From Syncephalastrum monosporum B8922 (lineage: Eukaryota > Mucoromycota > Mucoromycetes > Mucorales > Syncephalastraceae): a stretch of 64,000 nucleotides of DNA. The position numbers and the translations under genes were made by a program. Positions within the stretch are counted from its first letter, which is position 1. The number at the start of each line of letters is the position of its first letter. Below the pieces are notes generated by a model. That model was given only the letters and a program-made list of their open reading frames with translations. It did not search any database and had not been told where the DNA came from. Below, one piece after another: positions 32,612 through 45,100 of the stretch. Location of the stretch: contig JNEN01001165.1 in the NCBI GenBank assembly GCA_000697355.1, positions 155,585 to 219,584 on the forward strand, read 5' to 3'.

Positions 32612-35309
32612 ACATCAGACTCCTCGGGAGAGTTCATTTATCCTGCATCAACGCAGAGAGAGAGAAAGGACCGTCTAGCTTGATACTCTTCATTGTAACC
32701 GTTTCGGCTCGATTTTGGCTGCACGTGACGGTTTCACGACAGCATACCAATCACCACAATGTACGAAGTCTTTCTCCTCTAATCGTTTCAACTACACCCT
32801 GATGAAGGATATGTCTATGCGGCAAACAATTATTTTATCTAGGAAAGAATGAACTCCCTGGCTTTGACTACCACTGTGTGCCTGTGTAAAAACGCGTGGC
32901 ACGTAGCCGAGAACAAAGCAGAAGGCCACGCCAAATCATGTATTCTTCTTTCAGCTTCCATCAAAATCAGCATACGCTATGTGCTGCCCACCGAGCGCAA
33001 CGTTTTAGTATAAAGAGACAAATGTAGACATTTGACCAGTATGCTGTTTTGGAGCGTCGGTGACGAGAGCAAGGGCAGTTTGCGACACCGTCCGAAGAAG
33101 CAGCAGCTCACAAGCACCATATCGAACCATGTGAGCTATAAACTCTGGCCATCAGACAATAGCTCTCGAGCAGCACGAGTAATGCGAGCAGCTGCCTGAG
33201 GATTGGGCGGATATCTTTCCTCTCCTCCTCCTTCAGCCGAGTCCAAGCTGGTTCACAGCTGACAGCTGGCGGCGCCCCGCGCAGGACACGTCGACACGAC
33301 GCACTGCGGGGGGCCTTTGAAGCACACGAGCTGGTCCCCGAAGAACAAATGTCAGCAAAATCAACGCAAGCGACAGCAACACTCTTGATGGAACACACGC
33401 GCATTCACTCGATTGCCTCACCGGGACGGGGGACCTTGGGCCGAAATGCAAGAGCACGCGTTGCAGCTTATAACTTCCCGAATAAATTATTTTTAAAATG
33501 TATCATGTTATATAGCGTTGAAACACTGCATCATATTTGAGTGACATTGGTGAACAACGCAGTCGTCGCAGTGTTTCAAAAGATCGATATGCTCCACCGA
33601 GCATTATTACTGATTTCTGCTCCTGCCTGGATTCTAGCTCTATGTCAGCCTCGCCAGGGAAGCTGTCGACCTACCTTCGGCAAGCCGTGGTCGTCTTGCA
33701 TGAACTCCGTATTATTTACGGTAGTGGCTCCTGACGCCCTCACTCACTTAATCAACATGACCATCAAAAAACTAGTAACAAAGCCGCTCAAGTATTTTCC
33801 TCGATGGCAATAAAGACGTAACCGACGTCTGTCAGTCATGACGACTCCCTACGTCGGAGGAAGCAAGATATGAGACGACGTCGATAATGGTAAATAGCAG
33901 AACACGTCAAGAGCATCTTGACCAAAGTCTTCTCTTCAGAGCCGTACGTCTGCTTGTAAGACGGGTTAAGAAAGAAATGGCCTAAGCTGACTTCTATTCT
34001 CATTTTGATAGACGAGGTCAGTCAGACGAGACATGGCAAGTCCTCTTTTTCCTTTCAGTCACCAGATAGATCATGCCTGAGCGGACGTATTTACCCCGTG
34101 GTGACCTCTCTGCTCTTCATGGAAAGACCTACGTGCGAGTGATCATTACGCACTTAATCGATATTCCAAGATCCCTTCGCATACGCCCAACAAATGTCGA
34201 GGGAGTTCCACCACACGCACGTGCTCTGTCGCTTTCCACATCACATGGCCACATCTACTGGGCTTCATTCACCCATCCTTCTCCAGACAAGTTTACTGTA
34301 AACAACGTTTTCTTACTCAACCTCTGCTACAGCCACACTTGCCGTTTCGGTCCCGGATGCACTTGCTCTACTATGGTCCGTCATCACCGTCATTAATAGA
34401 GCTTGCTATAGCATGCTACATGCAACCCATCTATGACTACACCCTCACCCCAGACCTCCAAGATTAAGTGATCCGGAAATTCCCCAGGGACCATACGGCG
34501 CGCAACTTGTGGTTCGGCTTTTGCACAACGACATAGCATGGGCTGACCGACTTATTACATAGCACCCTTGATAGTCGGCTCGCCCTCTCGAATCAGTACA
34601 GTGCAATTCTCTTAAAAGGATCTTGTATATAAAATATGCTTCTAATGTAAGGATGACACGATTAGCTTGGGTAAAGATATATAGGGATTTCAGAGATTTA
34701 GTTCTGCCTGTGTAAGCAGGCAAGCTGGGAGAAAAGAGAATATACCTTTTTATGGCAAGATCACGTGTATACTTGCATCGGCATTTTGCAAGGAGATTTT
34801 TCTAAGCGGCGGTACCGCAGGAGTTCAGGATGCCTTACATACGTAAATACATCTTGTTTAGCAGTAAGCTCAAGCACGAGCTATAGACAGTGTTTTTTGA
34901 TATATAATAGACCCCACAGCACAGTTTTATACAGCTGCGGGATCTGCCCTTTTTTTTTTATCCATCAATTCATTTTTTCAGAATAAACCTGGGCAAAGCG
35001 TGCCATTATAAACGGGAAGACGGCGCAAAGTCAACACGAGACTTATGCTATTTGACCAAGTAAGGCCGTCTATGAAAGCAGCAGTTAGGGAAAGTCGAGT
35101 AGATTCAAATACGGATTCGAGCTCGTATCAATTTTGCTTAAAGAGGTCTGGCGGCACCAGTGCACAATACTGTATCTGGCGAACAACCCTCTGTGATCAA
35201 TTTGAGCATGTGCCATATGCAGAATGAAACTCCACTTCTTCTCTTTTCTCAGTCCATTCTTATCGCACGTCCTCTGTTACTCTTTCTTCTACCAAGATAG
35301 ATCCTCCAA
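32612..35309. other. Long gene-free spacer
   Basis: No gene supported over 2.7 kb. A GC-rich patch (about 33220-33440) stands out from the AT-rich background. It has open frames on the minus strand, including a hydrophobic VLLSLALILLTF run, but no coherent gene model. The right end is the promoter of the UBL3-like gene. Confidence 0.5.
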
Positions 35310-36158
35310 ATGACAACCAATCGCCAGGACACGGATACGTCAGGTGTCCACATGACTGAATTTTCGCATGATCCACACATAAAAACGACAGCAGCGTCGT
35401 CGTCCGTTCCGCTTTCTGTTTCGTCCTCCGTTGAACATTCCACCGTTCCGACCACAGCGAACAATGGTTCGGCTGTAGCTATGCATTCGACTTCTTCTGC
35501 AGCGCCTCTGAGTGACACGAGCGACAGCCATTTACAGTCTCATGGAGAACCCTTCGAGTCTGAGGAGGAGGAAGATGTCAAGGTGCCACTGGACAAAGTG
35601 CGCCTCACGTTTCTCTTGATATCCGGCCACCGACACACAGAAGACTTTGACCCGGCCACGCCCATCGTTCAGGTCAAAAAGTATATCATGTCTCATTGGC
35701 CTCAAGGTACTTGTCTAGCTCATCGGTTTTATATACAGATGTCCCATACTTTGTTATGAGGATAATGGAATAATCATATGTCTTACTCTGTAGAGTGGAC
35801 TCAGACGCGACCCGCACCAGACTCAGTTGGACACCTTGAATTGCTCTACCTTGGCAAATTCTTGGATAACGAGGCATCTTTAAGTGGTAAGAAATACGAA
35901 GAGACTAGAGTGGGTCATTGTTGGCCGGCGGCTAATTATCCATGTATTTTCTACGCAGACAAAAGCTTAGTCGGTGGTCAATCATCCACAGTCCATCTTC
36001 TAGTTCGCGATCGACAACTCAATACATCCGAAAGTATGATTATTTCTATTGATATCTCGAATCCTGTGTCATCATCACTTGTGCTGACTTGTTCTCATTC
36101 AATAGATAGCAAGAGTCCTGAGACTGCTACAAGCTGCAAGTGCTGCATCATTCTTTAA
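35310..36158 (+). CDS. UBL3: UBL3/MUB-like membrane-anchored ubiquitin-fold protein with CaaX box
   Basis: Five exons: 35310-35706, 35794-35886, 35959-36033 and 36106-36158 (four coding joins, all in phase), giving 205 residues. The N-terminal ~90 residues are Ser/Thr-rich and disordered, with an acidic EEEED run. Then comes the ubiquitin-like fold of the UBL3/MUB class: VRLTFLLISGHRHTEDFDP, IVQVKKYIMSHWP, LELLYLGKFLDNEASLSG, and STVHLLVRD. The protein ends C-K-C-C-I-I-L, so CIIL is a prenylation box, with Leu favouring geranylgeranyl; the adjacent Cys could be palmitoylated. Family members are tethered to membranes rather than conjugated; UBL3 in animals sorts cargo to extracellular vesicles. 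The anchored ubiquitin fold is well supported; its cargo is unknown. Confidence 0.9.
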
Positions 36159-38212
36159 ACTTTCTTCTCCCGCGCCCCTTGACTGGTCTCCTACCTTTGT
36201 CTCTCTTCCGTTATCTCTGCATACTCACATACTCAGTCTAGTCCACACGCACACCGAATACCATTTGCATCTATTCCTTTCATACGCATGCCTATCACTT
36301 CCTTTTATTATGTCCCTATCGATTCACAACTTATCGCTAATACAGTGCCTATTTGATAACTCAAGCACCACCGCTGCAGCCCTTGGTAATCGACTTAGCG
36401 AATGATTGATTATGAAAATCGATACGCTGACCAAGACTACAGTCAATACGTATTCCGTATACTCTATACTACATGTGATGCATAGCACAGTTACTGATAG
36501 TCATCTTTTCCATCTTTTCGCCTGCTTTCGAAAACAATATGCAACGACTTGCTAACCGTCAAGAATTAGCTATATGCCGGAAGCATAAGAGTACGGCGTC
36601 TCCGTACAGTCAACGCCAGCTCGCGCCGTGGGCTCAGGAACAATTGAGGCTGACAACAAAGCACAGCAAAGCCAATCCATCATCTCCCTGGTCAAATGTA
36701 TCATTGTCCTGATTGCTGCAGGTCGCTTGTTCAACTCCTGACGTGTTATTTTCATTAATTGATCCTATCTCGATCGTTTGGATGAGAGCTGATTAAGGAT
36801 CGAATTATCGAATTATCGGAATTTTCTCTGCTTAACGTGATTCGGTTGCAGCGACGGTGATCGACTTGAGAAATATCGAGTTATCTATCGAGTTATCGAG
36901 CGGGCACTGTATATACCTGGCCTAAAAGCAACAATAAACGATATCCGATTATCTTGTTATATCTTGTTATAATATCCTTTATCCTTCATAACTTGTCCTT
37001 TGTCTCTTGGTCCCTATCCTAGTCTCTCTGGTCTTGTCCCTGTGATCATAGGTTCGCAGCACCTAACACCACGCTCACCCGTACCCGAGTTCTGACCCGC
37101 TTGTGTAGGATCATTCTTGTTTTAGACTACCCGCCTTTCTGTCTCTAGTTTCCGTACTAGTTCTGTTCTCCAGTTCCGTCTGGTGTCCTTGATCCTTCGC
37201 TCGCGAGGTCAGTATCCATCCTGTCCTGATCCTGCATTGATGTGTTGACCTCTTGTGTGTACAGTCTCTTGGTTCGCTGTTAGACTTCTGTCCTTGTCTT
37301 GTCCTGCTTCCTGCTTCCTGTCCCTTTGTTCCTTCCTCTGGGCTGTCTTCTTTCCTTGTCCCTTCTGTACGGTTGTCCTGTGTCCCTCTCTCCCTGTACT
37401 TCCGGTCGCAACATGCTCTCCGCAATTGACACTGGCACGCGACCGTAACGTGGGACGGCTTCGTCACCGCTGTTCCTTTGGCCATCAGAAGCATGCCCAA
37501 CGAATCTACGAACCCTTCTTCGGCCATACACCTATTTGAGTACGATTTCCATATGCCTGCTTGAAACCTTGTTCGGGAGTTAGTACCGATACTTGCAGCA
37601 CCACACGTGTTAAAATATTGGTATGGGAAGTCGTGCGAGACACATTGATACGGCTGCTGGTATGTCACGATAGCAAATATGCTGCATTTTCAAACTTACA
37701 CTCCCAGGTATTTAGCATTGCTCACCAGCGCCTGTTGCTCTCATTCTGGTTGTAGAAACTTCAAAAGCCTAGTTTGAAGTGCCGGCATAGTGCATTCATA
37801 TTCTTTTTCTACAGATGCAAGTAGTTGCCTTAAAAATTACCATGTTCTCATCGTAGATGGATCACCTTTTCGAGACACTTTCCTATGCATTGACAGTATG
37901 GCTACGACTTCATGTTAACCATGATGGAACGTGGCGCTTCGGCTTCAAAGTGTATCTAACCCGAGATTATAACAGAAAAGCAGGAAAAACAAAAAGAAAA
38001 GCTTACCCTAGACCGAAAGCATTTCTGTACATTTGCAATAAGCTAGTGCTAAATGAAATTTGACCGTGATGAATAGCCTAACAGAACAGATGGGATGCGA
38101 TACACCGCGATACATTGAGATCGACATGTGTCACGGAAGCAGGCATCATACAAAAACTGTATTACCAGTATGAATTCATTCGGATATAAGTCTAGGTGCA
38201 TCATTTTATAGT
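36159..38212. other. Spacer with retroelement-like stretch
   Basis: 36560-37440 looks different from its surroundings: short ATCGAGTTATC/GAATTATCG direct repeats (36795-36900), a TATA-like GTATATACC (about 36909), and a long CT-rich segment (about 36965-37440) giving only an artefactual Arg/Glu-rich frame on the minus strand. The pattern recalls an LTR plus leader of a decayed retroelement, but no terminal repeats or pol domains were found. Confidence 0.35.
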
Positions 38213-39187
38213 TTATAATGTTATGTTGTGTTTTTTAAAGAGCTCAGTGGCATTCTGTGTCAGCACTTCAGAGCTGATACGATGGCCATTGGGGTGATGC
38301 GCGATAAAGTCGTCGAGCTTCTTGCCAAAATCGATGGACGAGGCCACAGGCGCGTAAGGAAAATCGGATCCAAAGATCAGCCGACTTTCAGCGCCAAACG
38401 CAAGGAGCGCCTCGAGCTGCGGTGTAGACGTGGATAGTGCGATATCCATATAGAACTTGCTCAAGCCTTGCTCAAATTCGTCGAGGGTGACAGCCGCAGT
38501 GAAATGCGCATCACGGAGAAGGATCGTGGCACGTGACGCTATGTATGGTAAAGAACCGCCGCCATGAGACAAGATGATATCCAAATCCGGGTTGTCTTTG
38601 ACACGACCTTTGAGGAGAAGATCCACCGCCGTACGCGTCGTGTTGTGCGGATAATCAATCACTGGACCGGGAAGGTTGTCAGCTATAAATTGTGGTTTCA
38701 GAGTGCTAGTCGACGGATGGATAAACACGACCGCTTTATGCGCGTTCAACTTGGTCCAAATTGGCTTGAACAGATCGTCTCCGAGCAATCGATCCTGGTA
38801 GGACGTCATAACCACAACGCCAACCGCCTCGGTATGCGCAAAGATGTAATCGATCTCGTCAAGGGTGCCTTCCACGTCCGTCCAATCCGGTGTGGATGCA
38901 AAGTATTTGAAACGAGGCTCCCGCTTTACGATGGCGCCAACTTCCTCGTTGACCTTCCGTGCGAGCTTTCGGCTTCCGTCGGGTGCATTCCCTGCGATAG
39001 CTGGCCCGGGAGCGGTCACGGATAAAACAGCCTGCTTGATGCGTAGCGTATCCATCAAGCCAATACACTCCTCCTCTGTCCATGTTGGCATAGGATACCC
39101 GGACGGATCACCTCCAGACGCCTTAACGGCTGCTTCATAGGTAGGCGTAATTACGTGGATATGTGTGTCGATAAAAGTGCCTGTCAT
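38213..39187 (-). CDS. Metal-dependent amidohydrolase (ACMSD-like, amidohydrolase-2 fold)
   Basis: Single exon, 324 residues, complete TIM-barrel length. The family hydrolyses or decarboxylates small aromatic or heterocyclic acids using an active-site metal. Metal-ligand motifs are visible: DTHIHV (H9, H11), the histidine in VVFIHPSTS, LSHGGGSLPY and the late aspartate in IFGSDFPYAP. It has no signal peptide and so is probably cytosolic. It could act like the fungal/bacterial enzymes related to aminocarboxymuconate semialdehyde decarboxylase or methylsalicylate decarboxylase; the substrate cannot be deduced. It is intronless, unlike most neighbours, and stands alone in a gene-poor stretch, so acquisition by transfer is possible. 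Confidence 0.88.
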   Translation of the reverse strand: MTGTFIDTHIHVITPTYEAAVKASGGDPSGYPMPTWTEEECIGLMDTLRIKQAVLSVTAPGPAIAGNAPDGSRKLARKVNEEVGAIVKREPRFKYFASTPDWTDVEGTLDEIDYIFAHTEAVGVVVMTSYQDRLLGDDLFKPIWTKLNAHKAVVFIHPSTSTLKPQFIADNLPGPVIDYPHNTTRTAVDLLLKGRVKDNPDLDIILSHGGGSLPYIASRATILLRDAHFTAAVTLDEFEQGLSKFYMDIALSTSTPQLEALLAFGAESRLIFGSDFPYAPVASSIDFGKKLDDFIAHHPNGHRISSEVLTQNATELFKKHNITL

Positions 39188-40983
39188 TTTTTGCTGAGGC
39201 GAGATGGAAAGTGAGGGGTATCTCTTTTAAACTGTCAAGCATTACCATACCACTGTTGTACAGCGGGTTTAAATTTTGGCGGTTTTTCATAAAACCGAAA
39301 CATCATTTCACCCGGCGGGGAAATTGGGCCGATCGGAACCATTCAGCGTTTTGTGCGGGGAACCGTTCTACCCTACGCGTATTCCATCTGCGAACCCCTC
39401 CTTCCTGTGCCAAAATAAACCTCTGTACTATGATAGTCAGCCGAAGTAATATAAGCCAGACCTTCGGGATGGCCTGAATAAACTGTTATTTGCGCATACG
39501 ATAAGTAGACTGAGTGAAGAGGGGAGGACTTTGACTTTAATAGTATCTCTGCACCTCTTCACCTTGAACGGCGACAGCCATCTGTTAGTGAATGAGCTAA
39601 TAGTGACAGCAATATCAACATCATACATGAAAGTGGTGCACTGGACTCAGCGGAACACAGATCATGCAAAAAAAGGCAAAAGGATCACAACTGCTCATGT
39701 CATTTTCTCATTTCTCTTGACTGCGATATCGATACACGCCTTAGAAATGCGTCATACTGAAGCAAACGCCGTTGATTTTTGGTGTCCCAAGCATGTTTCG
39801 AACCAGCTGTCAAGTTGACTACAGACGTAGTGATTGGCGAAAGCTCTCGTAAGCCAACGCTGATAACACATTTTACTGACTCGACTCGGTGAAGCGTTGG
39901 CAACACACTCGCAGAGCAGATACAAATATCTAGCAGACAATGTACTAGCCTTTTGTTTGCCCTTCCGCGATATTCTTTTGGACTCAAGCCGTTGCACCTC
40001 CACCATCATCTCGACCAAGCCGTTTATCTGGATGGTTCCTATGGTGGATGTACAGATGATGGTGGTGGTGGCCTACATTTCGGCGAGAATGATCACATGC
40101 TCATACAATGCTTTATCTAATGGACTTATTACCCTTGTTCTGTTGTATCTACCTCTTTCAACCGTATCAGGTACACATATCAGCGCGTTTGCTCTTAAGG
40201 ACGCGAATATTAAACGCGCCGCGGTCTTCACTTCTCCTATCTTATTTCGTAAAGTTATTTCTTACCCGCGACGGCATCTGAACACTGGATGGTGCAGCGG
40301 AAATGGAATAAGTGGGGCACAATGGCAAGGTATGCAGATCATCCAACCTCAGTCGCTGCTGTCTCTCAAGTGCGGCTTGCTCTATCAATGGAAATATACC
40401 GTGCCTCGTATCCTTCAAAAGTGCTGTTAGTATTTGAATTCTTTTTGGCCTTCATCGACCTTCTCCAGTCTGCGCTCTTTGACCACGTCTCACATAACGA
40501 ATTCCAATGCGAGATTAACATCACAGTATTGTGGTTTTATTTCCGAGTTGTCTTCCATGAGCATTCTCCTTCGGGTATGGCATATATGCAATGGGTGGAC
40601 GCAAGTCCCCGCAGGCGTAGCTTTATTGTCTACCGAGATTTTGGAGCCTTGGGCAAGTTCTCATCCAGCTAGGCTCTTCTTTATTGACCACGACGTCGCG
40701 GTGGTCTAGCCATCCTTCGACACTCGCACCTGTACAAACCATGACTATTTGTTAAGGAAATGCTAAAGTAACGACTCATGCGATAAGTCATGCAGGGGAC
40801 TACGTCTGTGCGCTGATGGGCTCATGTTGCCTTCTTCATTATGTATCCAAAAAAGAAAATAAGACATGGACGGCAATAATCTGTAAATAGATGAAAATTC
40901 ATTGCAAAAGTATGTATGGTACAGTACATGACGCACAAAAAAAAAAAGAAAATATGAACAAAGAATCACTAGATACATGTCAT
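39188..40983. other. Gene-free spacer
   Basis: It separates the amidohydrolase and lactate dehydrogenase genes. Two overlapping plus-strand frames (39897-40430 and 40289-40672) have a hydrophobic composition but no start context, splicing or family resemblance; they may be chance or a decayed membrane protein. Confidence 0.5.
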
Positions 40984-41958
40984 CTAGGTGTATTTGCTGC
41001 AAATCTCACGGAGGGTGCTGGCGCTCTCCTCGAGCCGAGCGCGTTCTTCCTTGGCGAGCGGGATATCGTAAATCTGCTCGATACCGTCAAAGCCAATCTT
41101 GGCCAGGACGGAGAGGGTCGTACCGAGCGAGTCGACGTAGACAGAGAGAGGGCGAACTTGGCGTTTATTGAGGATGATGGCCTCGCAGAGGGATGCAACG
41201 CAAGCGCCGATACCGTAGTATGTTGCGCCCTTGAGCTTGATTATCTCATAGGCCTTGCCTGCAATCTCTTTGCGCACCTGTTCCTTGTCCAGCTGCTGTA
41301 TTTCGGGGAAGGACAAGAGAGGCTTGCCTGCGACTGTGGCCGATTCCCAGGCAATGAACTGCGAGTCACCGTGCTCACCGAGGACGTAGGCATGGATGCT
41401 TGGCGCGGAGACTTGGAGCTTGTCGGCGAGGAGGACGCGCAGACGGGAGGAATCCAGAAAAGTGCCGGAGCCAAAGACTTGATTCGTGGGCAGGCCGCTG
41501 AGCTTGCGCGCAATGTGGGTGAGGACGTCGACCGGGTTGGCCACAATCATCATCTTGGCGTCCTTACGGATGGGCTGCATAGCACTTATGACACTCTGTA
41601 GAATCTTGTAGTTGCGATCGATGAGCTAACCATGATGTATATGTGAGTGAGTATACGAGATTTGACGTCAATCATAGAACTCTACCCCAGTACGCGACTC
41701 GCCCGGCTTCTGTTTGGCACCTGCGGTGATGACAATAATATCGCACTGACCAGCTTCCTTGCTGGAGCCGCCGCGCACGCGGGTGTCGCTGACGAGCTGG
41801 GCGTCGCTCAGATCAAGGGTCTGGCCGCGTACAATGTCGGGCACAACGTCGACGAGCATGATTTCAGACGCGACGTCGCGGAGCATGATGGCATAAGCAA
41901 TGGTGGCACCGACCGAGCCAGCACCTACGATAGCAACACGATTGTTTCCAGTACTCAT
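40984..41958 (-). CDS. LDH: L-lactate dehydrogenase (NAD-dependent)
   Basis: Two exons: 41958-41686 and 41625-40984, giving 304 residues. Interconverts pyruvate and L-lactate with NADH in the cytosol. Seen here: Rossmann motif [16 protein letters not shown], the NAD ribose-binding acid in IMLVDVVPD, the substrate-specificity loop [14 protein letters not shown] (Gln points to lactate rather than malate), [24 protein letters not shown], the catalytic HIS motif [14 protein letters not shown] and GATYYGIG. The chain is slightly short for an LDH because it ends soon after the last helix (LREICSKYT). True L-LDH is uncommon in fungi but well known in Rhizopus-type Mucorales, which supports the taxonomic guess. 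Confidence 0.95.
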
Positions 41959-42116
41959 AGTAGTAATAGTGGTAGTAGAAGTAGGATGTAAGCCAAAAAG
42001 ACAAGGAAATGTGAAAGTGATGGATGTGCATTTGAAAAATGAATGATTATAACGCGTTTATAGTCTCATGGGAAACAGGGGTTTTACAAAGGGCGTGGAA
42101 TTATTTCAATGTGGAA

Positions 42117-45100
42117 TTATTTCCGGCGGCGGAGCCACGCCCGCACAGGGCCCAACACGACCAGCAACTCCCAAGCATGTGTGACGATCATGTTGACGAC
42201 AGAATAAGCCCAGAGCTGATACCGAAAGGTGAGAGGCAAGACATTGTGGCCCCATGGGTTGTTGTATGGTTCGATATAAAAGGTCGGTGCCGGGTAGCCG
42301 AGTTCTTGAAGCGCTTGCGGGTTTCCGCAATTGAGGCGTACAAGACATCCAAATCGGTTGGGGTCTAACACAAACAATGAAAAAAACCAGCTAAATCAGT
42401 CCACTTTTCTTTCGAGGGATAAACATCTGTCCCTTGTCATCCCTTCTTACCTGCCAGTTCCCAGTAGCTAACAATGGCGACAAAGAGGGCCCACAGAAAG
42501 AGGAGGAGGTAGTTGCGGTACCAGGCCTGGCGAAAAGCCGAGCCATAGTTGAAGATCAGCGCCGCATTGACAAACTGGAATAGCGAGACAAAGGTCAGGA
42601 TGTCTGCCTCAAAGCTGTCACCAAGGAGCCACCATTTCGAGGCATCCGTTGCACGTGCGTCCCACTCGCGGCACCGGAAGAAATCGTCCCGGGTGTAGAG
42701 CCACACAAAGGCACCTGCCAAAAACAGAGCATTGATGAGAAGCTGACCTAATACCGAGGCCAGCACTTCCGGCCCCAAGATTTTGGCGGTAGGGCGGCGG
42801 TTCGAGAGACGTGGCGCGGCCTTGGCGCGAGTGACGGCAAAGGCGCAAAAGACGGTGATAAAGGCATCGACGAGGATAAAATTCCACTGCGAGAAGGAGA
42901 GGGTGTAGTAAAAAGTGCAAAACTTTACGGTCGCCATGGTCTCTCCGTACATGATCAAGTACTTGTAGCTTGCAAACGACGTCGCGAGTGCGGCCCGGCC
43001 TTCACGGATGAGGTCAACGCAGGCTTGGATGCTGCGGCGACCGGTGCTGAACGGGCTCACCACGGAAGCTTCCGCTTCCGAAAGCGCGATGCCGACGTGA
43101 GCTGCGCGGAGCGCACCACAGTCGTTGCCGCCATCACCGCACATGGCCGTCATGGCGCGCTCCATAAACAGCTCGACGCAAGCCATTTTGTCTTCTGGTG
43201 TCATGCGACCAAATACACGAACCGAGAAGAGAAGGGCGCGGAGGCGTTCGGGATCCGTCGCGAGCAGGGTGCGAAAGGCTGCGCCTGTCATCGCGACCTC
43301 GGTGGCGGGCCGCTTAAGGCGTACAAGTGCTTCATCCTCGACAGGCTGGCCCGTGCTCATGTCCGTCCACGTGACCAGTCCTTTCTCATCGTGCGTCTGG
43401 CCCAGCAGCATGGGTTCGTTCGCGGCTAGGCCACAGGCCTGGGCAATGGCAATACCGGTAAGCACATTGTCACCCGTAATCATGACGGCGCGCGTGTTTC
43501 CCTGATCCTGCAGCTCGGCGATCGCCGCGGTCGTATCGTCCTTGAGCAGGTTCTTGAACACGAGCAAGCCGACACATTGCACGTCTGCCTCGAGTTCGTC
43601 GCGCGTCCAAGTGCGCAGCTGGTCGATATCGTCGATGGGGCCTAGATCACGGTGGGCCATCGCGAGCACATAGCAGCCCTGCTGTGCGAGATTCGTGGCG
43701 GTCGGGTCCTGCGTGAAACGTTCAAAGGAGCCCTTACAAAAGACGTGCACGTGCCCCTCGGGGTCTTGTACGGCGACCGACATGGAGGCCCGTGCGTGCT
43801 GGAATTCAAAGCGCTGCACGACTCTGAGGGGAGTCCCGTCGAGATCCACCGTATCTTGGTCAAATTGGCATCCGGTCGCCTTGTACATGACGATGTCGAC
43901 CGGATTGCCAATAAAATCGCCATTCAAGGTCGTGACAGCGTGGCAGGTGGCCATGCCCATGCGGAGCAACGGCTCGTTCTTCTGGGTAGTTTGCAGGTCG
44001 TGAAAGGTCGGCTTGAGCGGGCCTACGCTGTTGTCGTTCTGGATAGGACAGGCACCAAAGTATTCCAGACCTTCCTTGGTGAGCGTTCCTGTCTTATCAA
44101 AGCAAAATACTGAGACCTTGCCAGCCATGAGGATACGTGGCAGGTCGACACAGTAGATGCCCATCTTTTTCAACCGACCGCCTGCTACTGATTGACCCAC
44201 CACCAGTATGGCTGCAATTATAGCGCATATGGTTAAGACAAATAGCTCTTAAATACTCCCCTCCCTTCATTAGATTTTACCTGGCAGTAGAGGGTTCATG
44301 ACCTGCGCCGCACACACCGTACCATAAAACCACGCTGTCATACCCGTGCCGCCGAGCCACCAGCTGCCGATGCCCAGCAGAAAGAGGGCCCAACACAAGA
44401 GAATGGCAAAGACGATGCGGAGCTGGCGGTGAAAAACAAATGCGACCTGGGCAGGATAGAGGATCTTTTGGACCAGCTGGCCCTTGTCGGTGTCGGTGCG
44501 CGTCGCCTCAACACGTGCGGTCGCGTTGTCGGTCTGCTTGATCGTGGTGCCCGCAAACAGGCGATTCTTGCTCGAGATGCCCTCGCCTGGCCGGGCCGGG
44601 AACTTGCGCACCGGGAGCGGCTCACCCGTGAGCGAGCTCTCGTCGACAATGACGTCGCCCGTCAAGACCAGCGCGTCGACTGCGATGGTGCGACCGGCCT
44701 CGAGGCGCAGCACGTCGCCGGGGACAAGGTCGGCGGTGGAAATGATGCTGTCCTGTTGATCGCGCCATACCGTGCAGGTGTCAACGTGCTCGGCCATGGC
44801 CTTGATGCGGCGCTCGGAGCGGAGTCGTACAATCACCTTGATGAGCGCGGCGAGGAGGATGACGCCCGTGTCGGCGACGCCGATCTGCCAATACGCGAGG
44901 TAAAAGTAACACCACAGGATCATGATTTGGTACACGTAGAAGAAGCCTGTCAGTCTACGTGAAATAAATAAAAGACACAGAAAAAATCAACACTCGCTGT
45001 CTCTCTTTCTCTCTCCTTCTCCACAAAGGAAACTTACTCTTGCCAAAAGGCATGCCAAAAGTGGGGCACATGCACTTGGATAAGATTGGGGCCCAATAAA

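Noticed and set aside
37111..37668. 185-codon minus-strand frame rich in Glu/Arg/Thr
   Set aside because: Produced by CT-rich DNA read in reverse; composition is that of a simple-sequence artefact.
39897..40672. Two overlapping hydrophobic plus-strand frames
   Set aside because: Different phases, no start or splice logic, no recognisable membrane family; possible relic only.
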